Shown piece after piece: positions 25,657-33,577 of a DNA stretch of 41,949 nt. Made by a program: the position numbers and the translations under genes. The notes beneath the pieces are model-generated. The model searched no databases, was not told where the DNA came from, and saw only the letters and a list, made by a program, of their open reading frames with translations. Within the stretch, counting starts at the first letter, position 1; every line of letters starts with the position of its first letter. This DNA comes from Bacilli bacterium. GTDB taxonomy: Bacteria; Bacillota_I; Bacilli_A; RF39; UBA660. The DNA lies in contig JAFWGF010000015.1 in NCBI GenBank assembly GCA_017512495.1, positions 1 through 41,949 on the forward strand. The letters are read 5' to 3'.

Positions 25657-26568
25657 TTTGTATCTTGTTTCCAATGCTATTCTATCCATTTCATCATCAT
25701 CAGGCATTATTTCTTCACTTTCAAATAATGTTTTGACATCATTCTTATCTTCATCATTTATATAATGACTAAAGAAATCATAATGAATATCATTATTTTG
25801 ATAAGTAAGAGGATCAATCATCCACTTAAATAAATCTAAATCATTATGTCTTAAAATAATATTAGACATTGAACGAAGATCATCACCGCTATAGTGTTTA
25901 CTTGTATAATCAACACCATCCATTATATCTTTAAATTTTCCAATATATAAACCATAAGCTATTCCTGCCATTAATTCTACTAATGCTTCATCAATTTTAT
26001 ATTGAATATTCATTTTTTCTCCAACTTTATCATTGGCAAAATATAAATCCTCTAATTCATTTTTACTTAAATCTTGATAAGGAGCAACATTAGCTTTTGA
26101 ATCATCAATAGAGCCTAATAATATATCTTGATTAGGATCCATATATTTGTCTTCAAATTCAGTACTGTTTCTTATAAATCTACCTTGATCATAGAATACT
26201 GGGTCAATAGTTTCAGTAGCTTTACTAGGAACTTGTGCTAAAATCATTCTATTCGCATGAAATCTTTCATGAACACAAGTTACTAATAACTCACTATCAT
26301 CAATTGAATTACGATATTTTTTATTAAGTAGAATTAAGCCTTCACTTAAAATATAGTCTTTATGCTTTTGAGAAATATCAAGCTTCTCTACAAGACTTTT
26401 CAATTCAGGGCTTTCGGCGCTATGAAATAAACCGGGAATAGGCCCCAATTTATCAAAAGCCATTAAACAAGCATTTGAAGAAACGTATCTTTCTCCGTTT
26501 AAACCTAAATTGTTTACAAAATTACTAATAATTTTATCAGTAACTGTTTTTAACTCAGCTATTTCCAT
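25654..26568 (-). CDS. Putative HExxH metalloprotein, soluble
   Basis: 304 residues, ribosome site TTGGTGAT. I do not recognise the family. Key feature: VTCVHERFHANR, giving His100-Glu101-x-x-His104, the zinc-binding motif of metallopeptidases, in a predicted helix. About 90 residues later DEALVELMAGIAYG (193-206) offers Glu194 or Glu198 as a third ligand, as in gluzincins. No signal peptide or helix, so it would act in the cytoplasm or leave by another route. C-terminal third is acidic (DEDKNDV, PDDDEMD). Could also be a phage/toxin-like minimal protease. No partner gene is adjacent; it faces the unknown membrane gene and diverges from pgk. Confidence 0.5.
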   Translation of the reverse strand: MEIAELKTVTDKIISNFVNNLGLNGERYVSSNACLMAFDKLGPIPGLFHSAESPELKSLVEKLDISQKHKDYILSEGLILLNKKYRNSIDDSELLVTCVHERFHANRMILAQVPSKATETIDPVFYDQGRFIRNSTEFEDKYMDPNQDILLGSIDDSKANVAPYQDLSKNELEDLYFANDKVGEKMNIQYKIDEALVELMAGIAYGLYIGKFKDIMDGVDYTSKHYSGDDLRSMSNIILRHNDLDLFKWMIDPLTYQNNDIHYDFFSHYINDEDKNDVKTLFESEEIMPDDDEMDRIALETRYK

Positions 26569-26641
26569 AATATCACCAATTATATTGTAATACAGAAATA
26601 AATATATTTACAAGAAAATGATTTTTTTTAATGTCAAAAAA

Positions 26642-26650
26642 TGATATAAT
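26642..26650 (+). promoter_or_regulatory. Extended -10 promoter for the pgk-tpiA operon
   Basis: TGATATAAT at 26642-26650, with the AGGAGAA ribosome site 11 bases later. Confidence 0.65.
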
Positions 26651-26673
26651 TTATTTGATAGGAGAATTAAAAA

Positions 26674-27846
26674 ATGAAAACAGTAAAAGATATAGATATT
26701 AAAGATAAAAGAGTAATAATTAGATGTGATTTTAATGTACCAATTAAAGATGGTAAAATAGTAGATGATACTAGAATTGTAGAAGCATTACCTACAATTA
26801 AATATTGTTTAGATAATAACTGTAAGATTATTTTAATGTCACATTTAGGAAGAGTAAAAGAAGAAGCTGATTTAGAAAAGAATAATCTACTTCCTGTAGC
26901 TAACAGACTTTCTGAATTATTAGAAAAAGATATTTTATTCAGTGAAAAAACTAGAGGAGATGAATTAGAAGAACTAGTTAACAGCTTAGTAACAGGAGAT
27001 ATTTTATTAATTCAAAATACTAGATATGAAGATTTAGATGGTAAAAAAGAAAGTAGTAATGATCCTGAATTAGGTAAATATTGGGCTAGTTTAGGAGAAG
27101 TATTTATCAATGATGCTTTTGGTACTGTACATAGAGCACATGCTTCTAATGTTGGAATAGCTAGTAATTTACCATCTGCTTTTGGATTTTTAATTGAAAA
27201 AGAATTAAAAGCATTAAGTATTTTAGACAATCCAGAACATCCATTTATAGTAGTTTTAGGAGGTGCTAAAGTTACTGATAAAATTGGTGTTATTGAGAAT
27301 TTAGTAACTAAAGCAGATAAGATTTTAATTGGAGGAGGAATGGCTTTTACTTTCTTAAAAGCACAAGGATTAGAAATAGGTAAATCTTTACTTGATGAAG
27401 AAAGCCTTGACTTCTGTAATAAGATTTTAAAAGACTATAGTGATAAGATTGTTTTACCAGTAGATTGTGCTGTTACTAATGAATATACTAATGATGAGGA
27501 ATATCGATTGAAAGATATTAATAATATTAATAGTGATGAGATGGGACTTGATATTGGAGATAAAACAGTAAAATTATTTGAAGACAACTTAAAAGATGCT
27601 CATATTGTTGTGTGGAATGGGCCATTAGGTGTATATGAATTTGATAAATATAAGAAAAATACTGATAGATTATTAAAATTTATCGTTGATAATAATATAA
27701 AGACTTTGTTAGGTGGAGGAGATATAGTTGCTGCCGCAACTACAGCTGGTTATAAAGACAAAGTTTATCATGCATCTACTGGTGGAGGCGCAACATTAGA
27801 ATATTTAGAAGGTAAAAAGCTTCCTGGAATAGAAGCTATTAAATAA
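26674..27846 (+). CDS. pgk: Phosphoglycerate kinase
   Basis: 390 residues, normal length. Transfers phosphate from 1,3-bisphosphoglycerate to ADP in glycolysis. N-domain: RCDFNVPIKDGKI, SHLGRVK, RYEDLDGKKESSNDPELGKYWASLGE region and NDAFGTVHRAHAS. C-domain: LGGAKVTDK, WNGPLGVYE, GGGDIVAAA and STGGGATLEYLEG, which bind nucleotide. First gene of a tight run ending in tpiA. Confidence 0.98.
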   Translation: MKTVKDIDIKDKRVIIRCDFNVPIKDGKIVDDTRIVEALPTIKYCLDNNCKIILMSHLGRVKEEADLEKNNLLPVANRLSELLEKDILFSEKTRGDELEELVNSLVTGDILLIQNTRYEDLDGKKESSNDPELGKYWASLGEVFINDAFGTVHRAHASNVGIASNLPSAFGFLIEKELKALSILDNPEHPFIVVLGGAKVTDKIGVIENLVTKADKILIGGGMAFTFLKAQGLEIGKSLLDEESLDFCNKILKDYSDKIVLPVDCAVTNEYTNDEEYRLKDINNINSDEMGLDIGDKTVKLFEDNLKDAHIVVWNGPLGVYEFDKYKKNTDRLLKFIVDNNIKTLLGGGDIVAAATTAGYKDKVYHASTGGGATLEYLEGKKLPGIEAIK

Positions 27847-27869
27847 ATATTTAAAGTAAGGTGATTAGG

Positions 27870-28361
27870 TTGAGTATACGAAAAGTAATTTTATTAGATC
27901 CCTATAATGATAAAATGATAGAACAATTATCATCATTTGAAGAAGAAAATAATATTAATGATTCAAATATTACAAAACTTTTGAATAAAATTAGAAAAAT
28001 ATCTAGAGAAAAGTATTTTGAACAAAGAAAAAAATCTAATGAAATAGAAGAAATATTATTTGTAAAAGAAGATTCAAAAATAAGGGACTATTGTCATATA
28101 TATGGAGAGAAAGATCGTAAGATATGTACGGTATCTTTTCCTAGAATAGATGTTAGAAGAAGAACTATTATTCCATTAATAGTTTCGTATACTCAAAATG
28201 ATTTAGGAATTAAAGAAACATTTATTAAAGTTGATCCTGAAGATAAATCTATTATTAAAGATTTAGATTATTTAGGATATGAATCATTAGGAGAAAATAA
28301 TGGTAATATCATTTATTTAAAAGAACAGGAGTTAGAGGAAACAAAACAAAGGATGATTTAA
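27870..28361 (+). CDS. Small protein with GNAT-like C-terminal half
   Basis: 163 residues from a TTG at 27870 chosen for AAGGTGAT (27858-27865) upstream; a GTG at 27861 would sit inside that site. The first 70 residues are helical and charged. The second half has a run of strands and helices (EEILFVKED, KICTVSFP, IIPLIVSYTQNDLG, ETFIKVDPEDKSII, LGYESLGE) that follows the end of a GNAT acetyltransferase, including a 'lone-residue then GYE' final turn, but the acetyl-CoA P-loop (Q/RxxGxG/A) is not evident. A degenerate acetyltransferase or fold mimic. No gap to the next gene, so co-translated with it. Confidence 0.5.
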   Translation: MSIRKVILLDPYNDKMIEQLSSFEEENNINDSNITKLLNKIRKISREKYFEQRKKSNEIEEILFVKEDSKIRDYCHIYGEKDRKICTVSFPRIDVRRRTIIPLIVSYTQNDLGIKETFIKVDPEDKSIIKDLDYLGYESLGENNGNIIYLKEQELEETKQRMI

Positions 28362-29363
28362 ATGAATTTATTAAAAAATATTAAGAAAAATGCTGTTTTC
28401 TTATTATTAATAACTGGAGTCGTCTTATATATAGTATTAAAAGATGATTTTAATGGTATAGTAGATGCGATGAGTAATATTGATGTTAAATATATACTAG
28501 TAGCTTTATTTTTCTACTGTTTATCAGTATCTTTAAAAGGATTTGCTAATTATTTAATTATTAATGATAAGAGTAAAATAGATTTAAAAGAAGCTATTAA
28601 ACATAACTTAATAGCTCAGTTTTTTAATGGTGTAACTCCTTTCGCAACAGGAGGTCAACCAATGGAAATATATATGACTACTGAGCATCATATTCCTTTA
28701 GCTAAAGCAACAAATCAAGCTGTACAAAGTTTTATCTTTTATCAGATTGCTTTGGTTATTTGTGGTATGTTTGCAGTTATTTATAATTCTATTTTTCATA
28801 TATTTCCTAAAGTTAAATTACTACAACATTTAATATTATTGGGTTTTATTATTAATATTATAGTAGCTATAATACTATTATTAATTTCATCATCTAAGTC
28901 AGTAACTAAAAAGATAAGTGAGGTAGTAATAAAGATATTAAGAGTTTTTAAAATCAAACATAATGAAAAAGAAATATGTAAGAAATTTGATGATTATTAT
29001 GAAGGGTTTAAAGAGTTAAAAGGTAGAAAATACTTAACTATTACTGGGGTTTCATTAAATATTGCAAGCCTATTATGTTTATATATAGTTCCATTATTTG
29101 TTCTATATAGTATGGGTAACTTCTATAGTTTAACAGTAGTAGATACAATAACTGCAGCTGCTTATGTTTATGTAATAGGAGCTTTTGTACCAATTCCTGG
29201 AGCTAGTGGTGGTATTGAATATGGATTTACTCAATTTTATGGAAACTTTATTAGTGCTGGAACGCTTTCAGCAGTATTAATTGTTTGGAGATTTATAACC
29301 TATTATTTAGGTATGATTGTTGGAGCTTTATTATTTAGTTTAGAGGAGAAGGTGAAAAAATGA
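28362..29363 (+). CDS. UPF0104/LPG-synthase-type multi-pass membrane protein
   Basis: 333 residues, about eight predicted helices. The family hallmarks are present: NGVTPFATGGQPMEIY and FVPIPGASGGIEYGF. Relatives include the flippase half of MprF and AglD-like proteins acting on lipid-linked substrates. The soluble synthase half of MprF is absent. Begins on the base after the preceding stop and ends in an ATGA overlap with a glycosyltransferase that probably makes a glycolipid, so transport or handling of that lipid is a reasonable inference. Confidence 0.82.
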   Translation: MNLLKNIKKNAVFLLLITGVVLYIVLKDDFNGIVDAMSNIDVKYILVALFFYCLSVSLKGFANYLIINDKSKIDLKEAIKHNLIAQFFNGVTPFATGGQPMEIYMTTEHHIPLAKATNQAVQSFIFYQIALVICGMFAVIYNSIFHIFPKVKLLQHLILLGFIINIIVAIILLLISSSKSVTKKISEVVIKILRVFKIKHNEKEICKKFDDYYEGFKELKGRKYLTITGVSLNIASLLCLYIVPLFVLYSMGNFYSLTVVDTITAAAYVYVIGAFVPIPGASGGIEYGFTQFYGNFISAGTLSAVLIVWRFITYYLGMIVGALLFSLEEKVKK

Positions 29364-30595
29364 GAATAGGAATTTTCTCTGAAACTTATGCACCATATAT
29401 TAGTGGCTTAGTAACCAGTGAGATAATGTTAAAAAAAGCTTTAGAAAAGCAGGGTCATGAAGTATATGTAGTAACTGCTAATCTAGAAAGCTTCAAGTAT
29501 GAATATGATGAAGAAGAGAGAGTTTTAAAAATACCGGGTATTCCTACAGGTATTTATGATTCTAGAATGACTAGTATTTATCCTATTCCAGCAGTTAATA
29601 AGATCAGAAGCTGGAAATTAGATGTTATTCATTCTCAAACTGAATTTGCGATTGGAACTTTTGCTAGATTAATAGCTAAGCAATATAATATTCCATTAGT
29701 TCATACATATCATACTATGTATGAAGATTATATCTACTATATAACTAAAGGATACTTTGAAAAATCAAGCAAGAAATTAGTAGAATATTTAACTAAATTC
29801 TATTGTGATAAAACGGCAACTGAATTAATAGTTCCTACTACTAAGACATATAAGTTATTTAAAGAGAAATATAAAGTTGAAAAGAATATTAATATTATTC
29901 CTACTGGTATTGAAGTAGAAAGATTCTTTAAAGAAAATGTTGATACTAAAGAATTAGTAGTTTTAAAAAAGACATTAAGACTGGATAAAAAAGACTTTAT
30001 TATTTTATTTGTAGGAAGATTAGGAGAAGAAAAGAATGTTGAATTCTTAATTGAATCACAGAAGAATCTAGTTAAAACACATCCTAATATTAAACTAATT
30101 ATTGTTGGTGATGGACCAGATAAAGAAAAATATGAAAAAATGACTAAAGATTTAAAATTAGAAGATAGTATTATCTTTACTGGTAAAGCAGCATGGGAAG
30201 AAATGCCTTATTATTATCAGATAGCTAATGTATTTGCTACTGCATCTAAGACTGAAACACAAGGACTTACTATTATTGAGGCAATGGCTTCTAATGTTGT
30301 ACCTGTATGCATGAAAGATGAAGCATTTGAAAGTATGATAACTGATGATTTGAATGGAATTCTATTTACTAATAATAAGGGATATGAAGAGGCTATTTAT
30401 AGATTGTATGATAATCCTGATGAATTAGATAGATTTAATAATCAGGCTAGGATACAAGCTGAAACTTATAGTTCTAAGTACTATGCAGATAGGGTACTTG
30501 CAGTGTATAATAGAGCTATAAAGACTAAAGAAGAAGAGAATAGATTTGGAATAATTTCTAAAATTGCCAAGAATATAAAGGGGAGATTAAAATGA
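29360..30595 (+). CDS. GT4-family glycosyltransferase, probably glycolipid synthase
   Basis: 411 residues with GT-B fold. N-domain: RIGIFSETYAPYISGLV, HSQTEFAIGTFAR, THTYHTMYEDY-like segment (VHTYHTMYEDY). C-domain: FVGRLGEEKNVEFLI, IVGDGPDKEKYE, and the donor-binding ATASKTETQGLTIIEAMAS with the E-x7-E pattern. This resembles diacylglycerol glucosyltransferases of mollicutes and streptococci (alMGS/CpoA type). It would act at the inner face of the membrane; the C-terminus is basic (AKNIKGRLK), suitable for membrane contact. Overlaps both neighbours by four bases (ATGA). Confidence 0.85.
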   Translation: MRIGIFSETYAPYISGLVTSEIMLKKALEKQGHEVYVVTANLESFKYEYDEEERVLKIPGIPTGIYDSRMTSIYPIPAVNKIRSWKLDVIHSQTEFAIGTFARLIAKQYNIPLVHTYHTMYEDYIYYITKGYFEKSSKKLVEYLTKFYCDKTATELIVPTTKTYKLFKEKYKVEKNINIIPTGIEVERFFKENVDTKELVVLKKTLRLDKKDFIILFVGRLGEEKNVEFLIESQKNLVKTHPNIKLIIVGDGPDKEKYEKMTKDLKLEDSIIFTGKAAWEEMPYYYQIANVFATASKTETQGLTIIEAMASNVVPVCMKDEAFESMITDDLNGILFTNNKGYEEAIYRLYDNPDELDRFNNQARIQAETYSSKYYADRVLAVYNRAIKTKEEENRFGIISKIAKNIKGRLK

Positions 30596-31278
30596 TTGTA
30601 GCACTTAATAATAAAAGCAATCTCAATATTGAAGAGTATAAGAAGTATGTAGAGGAATTGAGTAAGATTTATTTTAGAGGTAAATTAATTCTTTGTCCTA
30701 ATTACCTTAATTTGACTGAAAAAGTTGATATACTTTTAGGTGCACAAAATGTATCACCATATACTGAAGGTGCTCATACTGGGGAGATTGCGGCTAGTCA
30801 ATTAAGTGCTATTGGAGTTAAATATTCTATAGTTGGGCATAGTGAAAGAAGAAGTATTGAAAGTGAATCAGAAATATTTGATAAAATAAAACGTTTGCTT
30901 GAAAATGGTATGTCTCCAATACTTTGTGTGGGAGAAAAGCAAAACGAAAGAGAAAAAGGCGCAACTAAAGCAGTTTTAGGAAAACAATTATCTTCAGTAG
31001 TTAATTATTTAACTGAAAATGAAAGAAGTAATGTTATTGTTGCTTATGAACCAGTTTGGGCTATTGGTACAGGTTTAATTCCTACTAATGAGGAAATAAA
31101 CGAAGCAATTAGTTTTATTAAAACTAAACTTCCTAATAATAAAGTATTATATGGAGGAAGTGCTAATGAAGAAAATATTGATACTTTAAAAGAAGTAGAA
31201 GTAATAGATGGATACTTAGTAGGAGGTTTAAGTTTAAAGCCAGATAAGCTACAAATATTCTTAGATAAATTAAGTTAG
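30592..31278 (+). CDS. tpiA: Triosephosphate isomerase, compact
   Basis: 228 residues, shorter than the usual ~250. Interconverts dihydroxyacetone phosphate and glyceraldehyde 3-phosphate. Active-site residues are kept: Asn6/Lys8 (ALNNKSN in place of NWKMN), His83 (SIVGHSERR), Glu153 (AYEPVWAIGTG), phosphate loops LYGGSAN and LVGGLSL. The shortening is mainly in the first 60 residues and some loops, so it is probably active. Last gene of the pgk unit, ATGA overlap with the glycosyltransferase. Confidence 0.95.
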   Translation: MIVALNNKSNLNIEEYKKYVEELSKIYFRGKLILCPNYLNLTEKVDILLGAQNVSPYTEGAHTGEIAASQLSAIGVKYSIVGHSERRSIESESEIFDKIKRLLENGMSPILCVGEKQNEREKGATKAVLGKQLSSVVNYLTENERSNVIVAYEPVWAIGTGLIPTNEEINEAISFIKTKLPNNKVLYGGSANEENIDTLKEVEVIDGYLVGGLSLKPDKLQIFLDKLS

Positions 31279-31285
31279 ACACATT

Positions 31286-31319
31286 GGACAAGTTCGACAA
31301 AACTTGTCCTTTTTTTTTC
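31286..31319 (+). terminator. Intrinsic terminator of the pgk-tpiA operon
   Basis: GGACAAGTT (31286-31294), loop of 6, AACTTGTCC (31301-31309), T-run to 31319. Confidence 0.93.
31293..31299 (+). promoter_or_regulatory. Possible 0A box upstream of spo0A
   Basis: TTCGACA is the exact complement of the Bacillus Spo0A box TGTCGAA. It falls in the loop of the terminator, about 55 bases before the spo0A -10. A 7-base word like this should turn up a few times by chance in this window. Confidence 0.3.
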
Positions 31320-31348
31320 TTTAAATTTTATAAGTAATATTATATAAT

Positions 31349-31354
31349 TATAAT
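31349..31354 (+). promoter_or_regulatory. -10 element of spo0A
   Basis: TATAAT at 31349-31354 (a second TATAAT overlaps at 31343-31348). The start codon at 31382 follows with GAGAGGAGA as ribosome site. Confidence 0.5.
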
Positions 31355-31381
31355 GCGTGGTAAATGATGAGAGGAGAAAAT

Positions 31382-32155
31382 ATGAAAAAAACAAGAGTAT
31401 TAGTAGTGGATGATAATAAGAATTTAGTAAGTATGATTAATGATTATTTTAAAGATAATCAAAACATTGAAGTAGTATTAAATGCCTCAGATGGCAAGGA
31501 AGGAATTGAATTAATAAGTAAGCATAATGATGAATTTGATTTGATTATATTAGATTTAATTATGCCTAAAAAAGATGGATTATCAGTACTTGAATATATG
31601 GATAAAAACAATATTATAAAGAAAATAATTGTTTTAACTTCATATAATGAACAAGATACTATAAGAAAAGTATCAGAACTAGGGGCTAATTACTTTATGT
31701 TAAAGCCTTTTGATTTGCCTGACTTAGAAAATAAAATTATTAGTGTTATTAGTGATAATGAAAAGAATAAATCAATTGATCTATTCAATAATAATCTACA
31801 AATATCTATAACAAAGACATTACATGAATTAGGAGTACCTTCTCATATTAAAGGATATCAGTATATAAGAGAAGGAATATCTCTAGTCTATAAGAATCCT
31901 GAAATAATAGGTGGTATAACCAAAGAATTATATCCAGAAATAGCTGATAAATATGATTCAACTGTATCTCGTGTAGAAAGGGCAATAAGACATGCGATTG
32001 AGGTTAATTGGAATCGAGGTAATTGGGATTTAATGGAAGATATTTTTGGACATAGTGTAGATATTGATAAAGCTAAACCAACTAATTCAGAATTTATTGT
32101 AACAATAGCAGATAAATTAAGATTAGAATTTACTAAACCGTTAATAAGCAATTAA
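31382..32155 (+). CDS. spo0A: Sporulation master regulator Spo0A
   Basis: 257 residues from the ATG at 31382, which follows GAGAGGAGA; two upstream ATGs lie in or before that site. Receiver domain: acidic pair Asp10/Asp11, phospho-acceptor Asp58 ([12 protein letters not shown]), Thr86 (VLTSYN), Lys108 (LKPFDL). Linker about 120-140. The C-terminal effector domain is unmistakable: [30 protein letters not shown], recognition helix [15 protein letters not shown] (197-210) and [18 protein letters not shown]. When phosphorylated it binds 0A boxes to start sporulation and alter biofilm genes. Spo0A is found in endospore formers and their relatives. Monocistronic, convergent with rpsD. Confidence 0.97.
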   Translation: MKKTRVLVVDDNKNLVSMINDYFKDNQNIEVVLNASDGKEGIELISKHNDEFDLIILDLIMPKKDGLSVLEYMDKNNIIKKIIVLTSYNEQDTIRKVSELGANYFMLKPFDLPDLENKIISVISDNEKNKSIDLFNNNLQISITKTLHELGVPSHIKGYQYIREGISLVYKNPEIIGGITKELYPEIADKYDSTVSRVERAIRHAIEVNWNRGNWDLMEDIFGHSVDIDKAKPTNSEFIVTIADKLRLEFTKPLISN

Positions 32156-32183
32156 AAAAAGAATCTAAATTAGATTCTTTTCT
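32154..32183. terminator. Bidirectional terminator between spo0A and rpsD
   Basis: AAAGAATCTAA/TTAGATTCTTT (stem 32161-32168 with 32170-32177), A-run left and T-rich right. Confidence 0.85.
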
Positions 32184-32184
32184 T

Positions 32185-32787
32185 TTACTTATTATAGAAT
32201 TCAACGATTAATGATTCATTAATATCAGCATTAAGTTCGTTTCTTTCAGGCATTCTTACATAAGTAGCTTCTTTCTTACCTTCATCATAAGTAATGAATT
32301 CAACTCTCTTATTAACTTTTTCAAGAGCTTCATTAACTACTTTTAAGTTTTTATCATCTTCTTTTAATGAGATAACATCTCCAGGTTTACATCTGTATGA
32401 TGGAATATCAACTTTCTTTCCATTAACAGTTACATGTCCATGGTTAACTAATTGTCTAGCTCCACGACGTGTATTTGCAAAACCAATACGGAATACTAAG
32501 TTATCTAATCTAGATTCTAATAATCTTAAGAAGTTAGTACCATGAATACCTTTCATTTTAGCAGCTTCATCGAAAGTCTTTCTGAATTGTCTTTCATTAA
32601 CTCCATACATGAAACGTACTTTTTGTTTTTCTTTTAATTGAGTACCATAATCAGAAAGTTTACCTTTACGATCATTTCCATGTTGTCCAGGACGATATGG
32701 ACGACGAGCTAATTCTTTACCAGTTTCACTAATAGAAAAACCAACACGACGAGCTTTCTTATAACTTGGTCCAGTATATCTTGACAT
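32185..32787 (-). CDS. rpsD: 30S ribosomal protein S4
   Basis: 200 residues. The second ATG (32787) is chosen, since the GGAG site is seven bases ahead of it and only one base ahead of the first ATG (32793). Starts [13 protein letters not shown]; no CxxC zinc motif at the N-terminus (the C-minus form). [10 protein letters not shown], the S4 RNA-binding domain ([29 protein letters not shown]) and the C-terminal VEFYNK fit. Primary 16S rRNA binder; in Firmicutes it also represses its own messenger through the leader. Confidence 0.97.
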   Translation of the reverse strand: MSRYTGPSYKKARRVGFSISETGKELARRPYRPGQHGNDRKGKLSDYGTQLKEKQKVRFMYGVNERQFRKTFDEAAKMKGIHGTNFLRLLESRLDNLVFRIGFANTRRGARQLVNHGHVTVNGKKVDIPSYRCKPGDVISLKEDDKNLKVVNEALEKVNKRVEFITYDEGKKEATYVRMPERNELNADINESLIVEFYNK

Positions 32788-32793
32788 TTGCAT

Positions 32794-32941
32794 TCTCCTT
32801 TCTTTATCTTACAAATCTTGAATTAATTTAGCCATATCTTAGGGAGTTTTCCTTTCACTAAACAGCCTTTCAATAAAATCGCTACTTTAATATGAAAAAC
32901 ACTTTAAAATATTCTAAATTCGCTGTTTCAAGGAATTTGCA
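32794..32941 (-). promoter_or_regulatory. Candidate S4-binding leader of rpsD
   Basis: About 147 untranslated bases between the promoter and rpsD. On the minus strand TTCCTT-G-AAACAGC (near 32934-32922) can pair with GCTGTTT...AAGGAA (32866-32860 and just beyond), a long-range helix closing a domain as expected for a self-regulated S4 leader. I could not fold it fully or check a covariance model. Confidence 0.55.
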
Positions 32942-32947
32942 TTATTA

Positions 32948-32976
32948 ATTATATGTGAAAAGTGCTTATATGTCAA
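32948..32976 (-). promoter_or_regulatory. Consensus SigA promoter for rpsD
   Basis: On the minus strand TTGACA (32976-32971), 17-base spacer, TATAAT (32953-32948): both hexamers perfect, the strongest-looking promoter in the window, fitting a ribosomal protein gene. Confidence 0.93.
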
Positions 32977-33006
32977 GCAAATATCCTTTGTTATCAATAT
33001 TTATTG

Positions 33007-33015
33007 TGCTATAAT
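33007..33015 (+). promoter_or_regulatory. Extended -10 promoter of the 33038 gene
   Basis: TGCTATAAT at 33007-33015; a weak TTTGTT lies at 32987-32992. It is divergent from rpsD. Confidence 0.65.
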
Positions 33016-33037
33016 AACATTAAGGTGATAGTATAAA

Positions 33038-33505
33038 ATGGAAAATGAAGTATATGTAACTGGTGTATATATATCAGGTGTTGCGAAAAGACCTGATTTA
33101 GTAAATCAACCATGTGTTTTAGTTTGTAAAGAAGAAGGCTTTGTTCTAAGTGTTTTATCAGGAGAAGAGGCAGAGGCATTTAATTTCCCTTATAATAATA
33201 TTGATAATATTACTATTAATAATAGAGTTTTAGTTTCAGAAAATAATGGCCTAGATAGAAAAGATCCTAGAACGTATGAGAATTTGCTAGGTTTTGCATT
33301 ATTTGGAGTAAAAGGCTATGCTTTAACAAAAACTGCTGAACTTAGTAATCAAGCATTTCGTAATACTATTGGCAAAATGAATTATAGTAATGTACAAGAG
33401 TTATTAGTGGAATACCATACGGATGAAGGAAATAGAAGGCTATTAATAACTATTAATAGTGATCCTAGAGAATTAATAGGATATTTTAATAATATTAAAA
33501 AATAG
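33038..33505 (+). CDS. Unknown soluble protein, possibly PH-like fold
   Basis: 155 residues, ribosome site AAGGTGAT. Not recognised. No leader or helix long enough for a membrane. The first 60 residues are strand-rich (VYVTGVYISG, PCVLVCKEEGFVLSVLSG, FNFPYNNIDNITI) and the end is a helix (DPRELIGYFNNIKK), an order that recalls bacterial PH-like or GRAM-like domains. Middle section (GFALFGVKGYALTKTAEL) is small-residue rich. It precedes ezrA by 72 bases with a separate promoter for the latter, so no operon link is shown. Confidence 0.55.
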   Translation: MENEVYVTGVYISGVAKRPDLVNQPCVLVCKEEGFVLSVLSGEEAEAFNFPYNNIDNITINNRVLVSENNGLDRKDPRTYENLLGFALFGVKGYALTKTAELSNQAFRNTIGKMNYSNVQELLVEYHTDEGNRRLLITINSDPRELIGYFNNIKK

Positions 33506-33544
33506 ATATTTGTTCTTAAATAGTAGAAAAATGTCTATTAAGTG

Positions 33545-33553
33545 TGATAAAAT
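33545..33553 (+). promoter_or_regulatory. Extended -10 promoter for ezrA
   Basis: TGATAAAAT at 33545-33553, 24 bases ahead of the start codon; the AGAGGTGAAG ribosome site follows. Confidence 0.5.
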
Positions 33554-33577
33554 ACATATGAGAGTAGAGGTGAAGAT

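Noticed and set aside
33506-33545. Terminator between the 33038 gene and ezrA
   Set aside because: Only a mismatched TAGATATTT/AAATGTCTA pairing with no T-run; not convincing.
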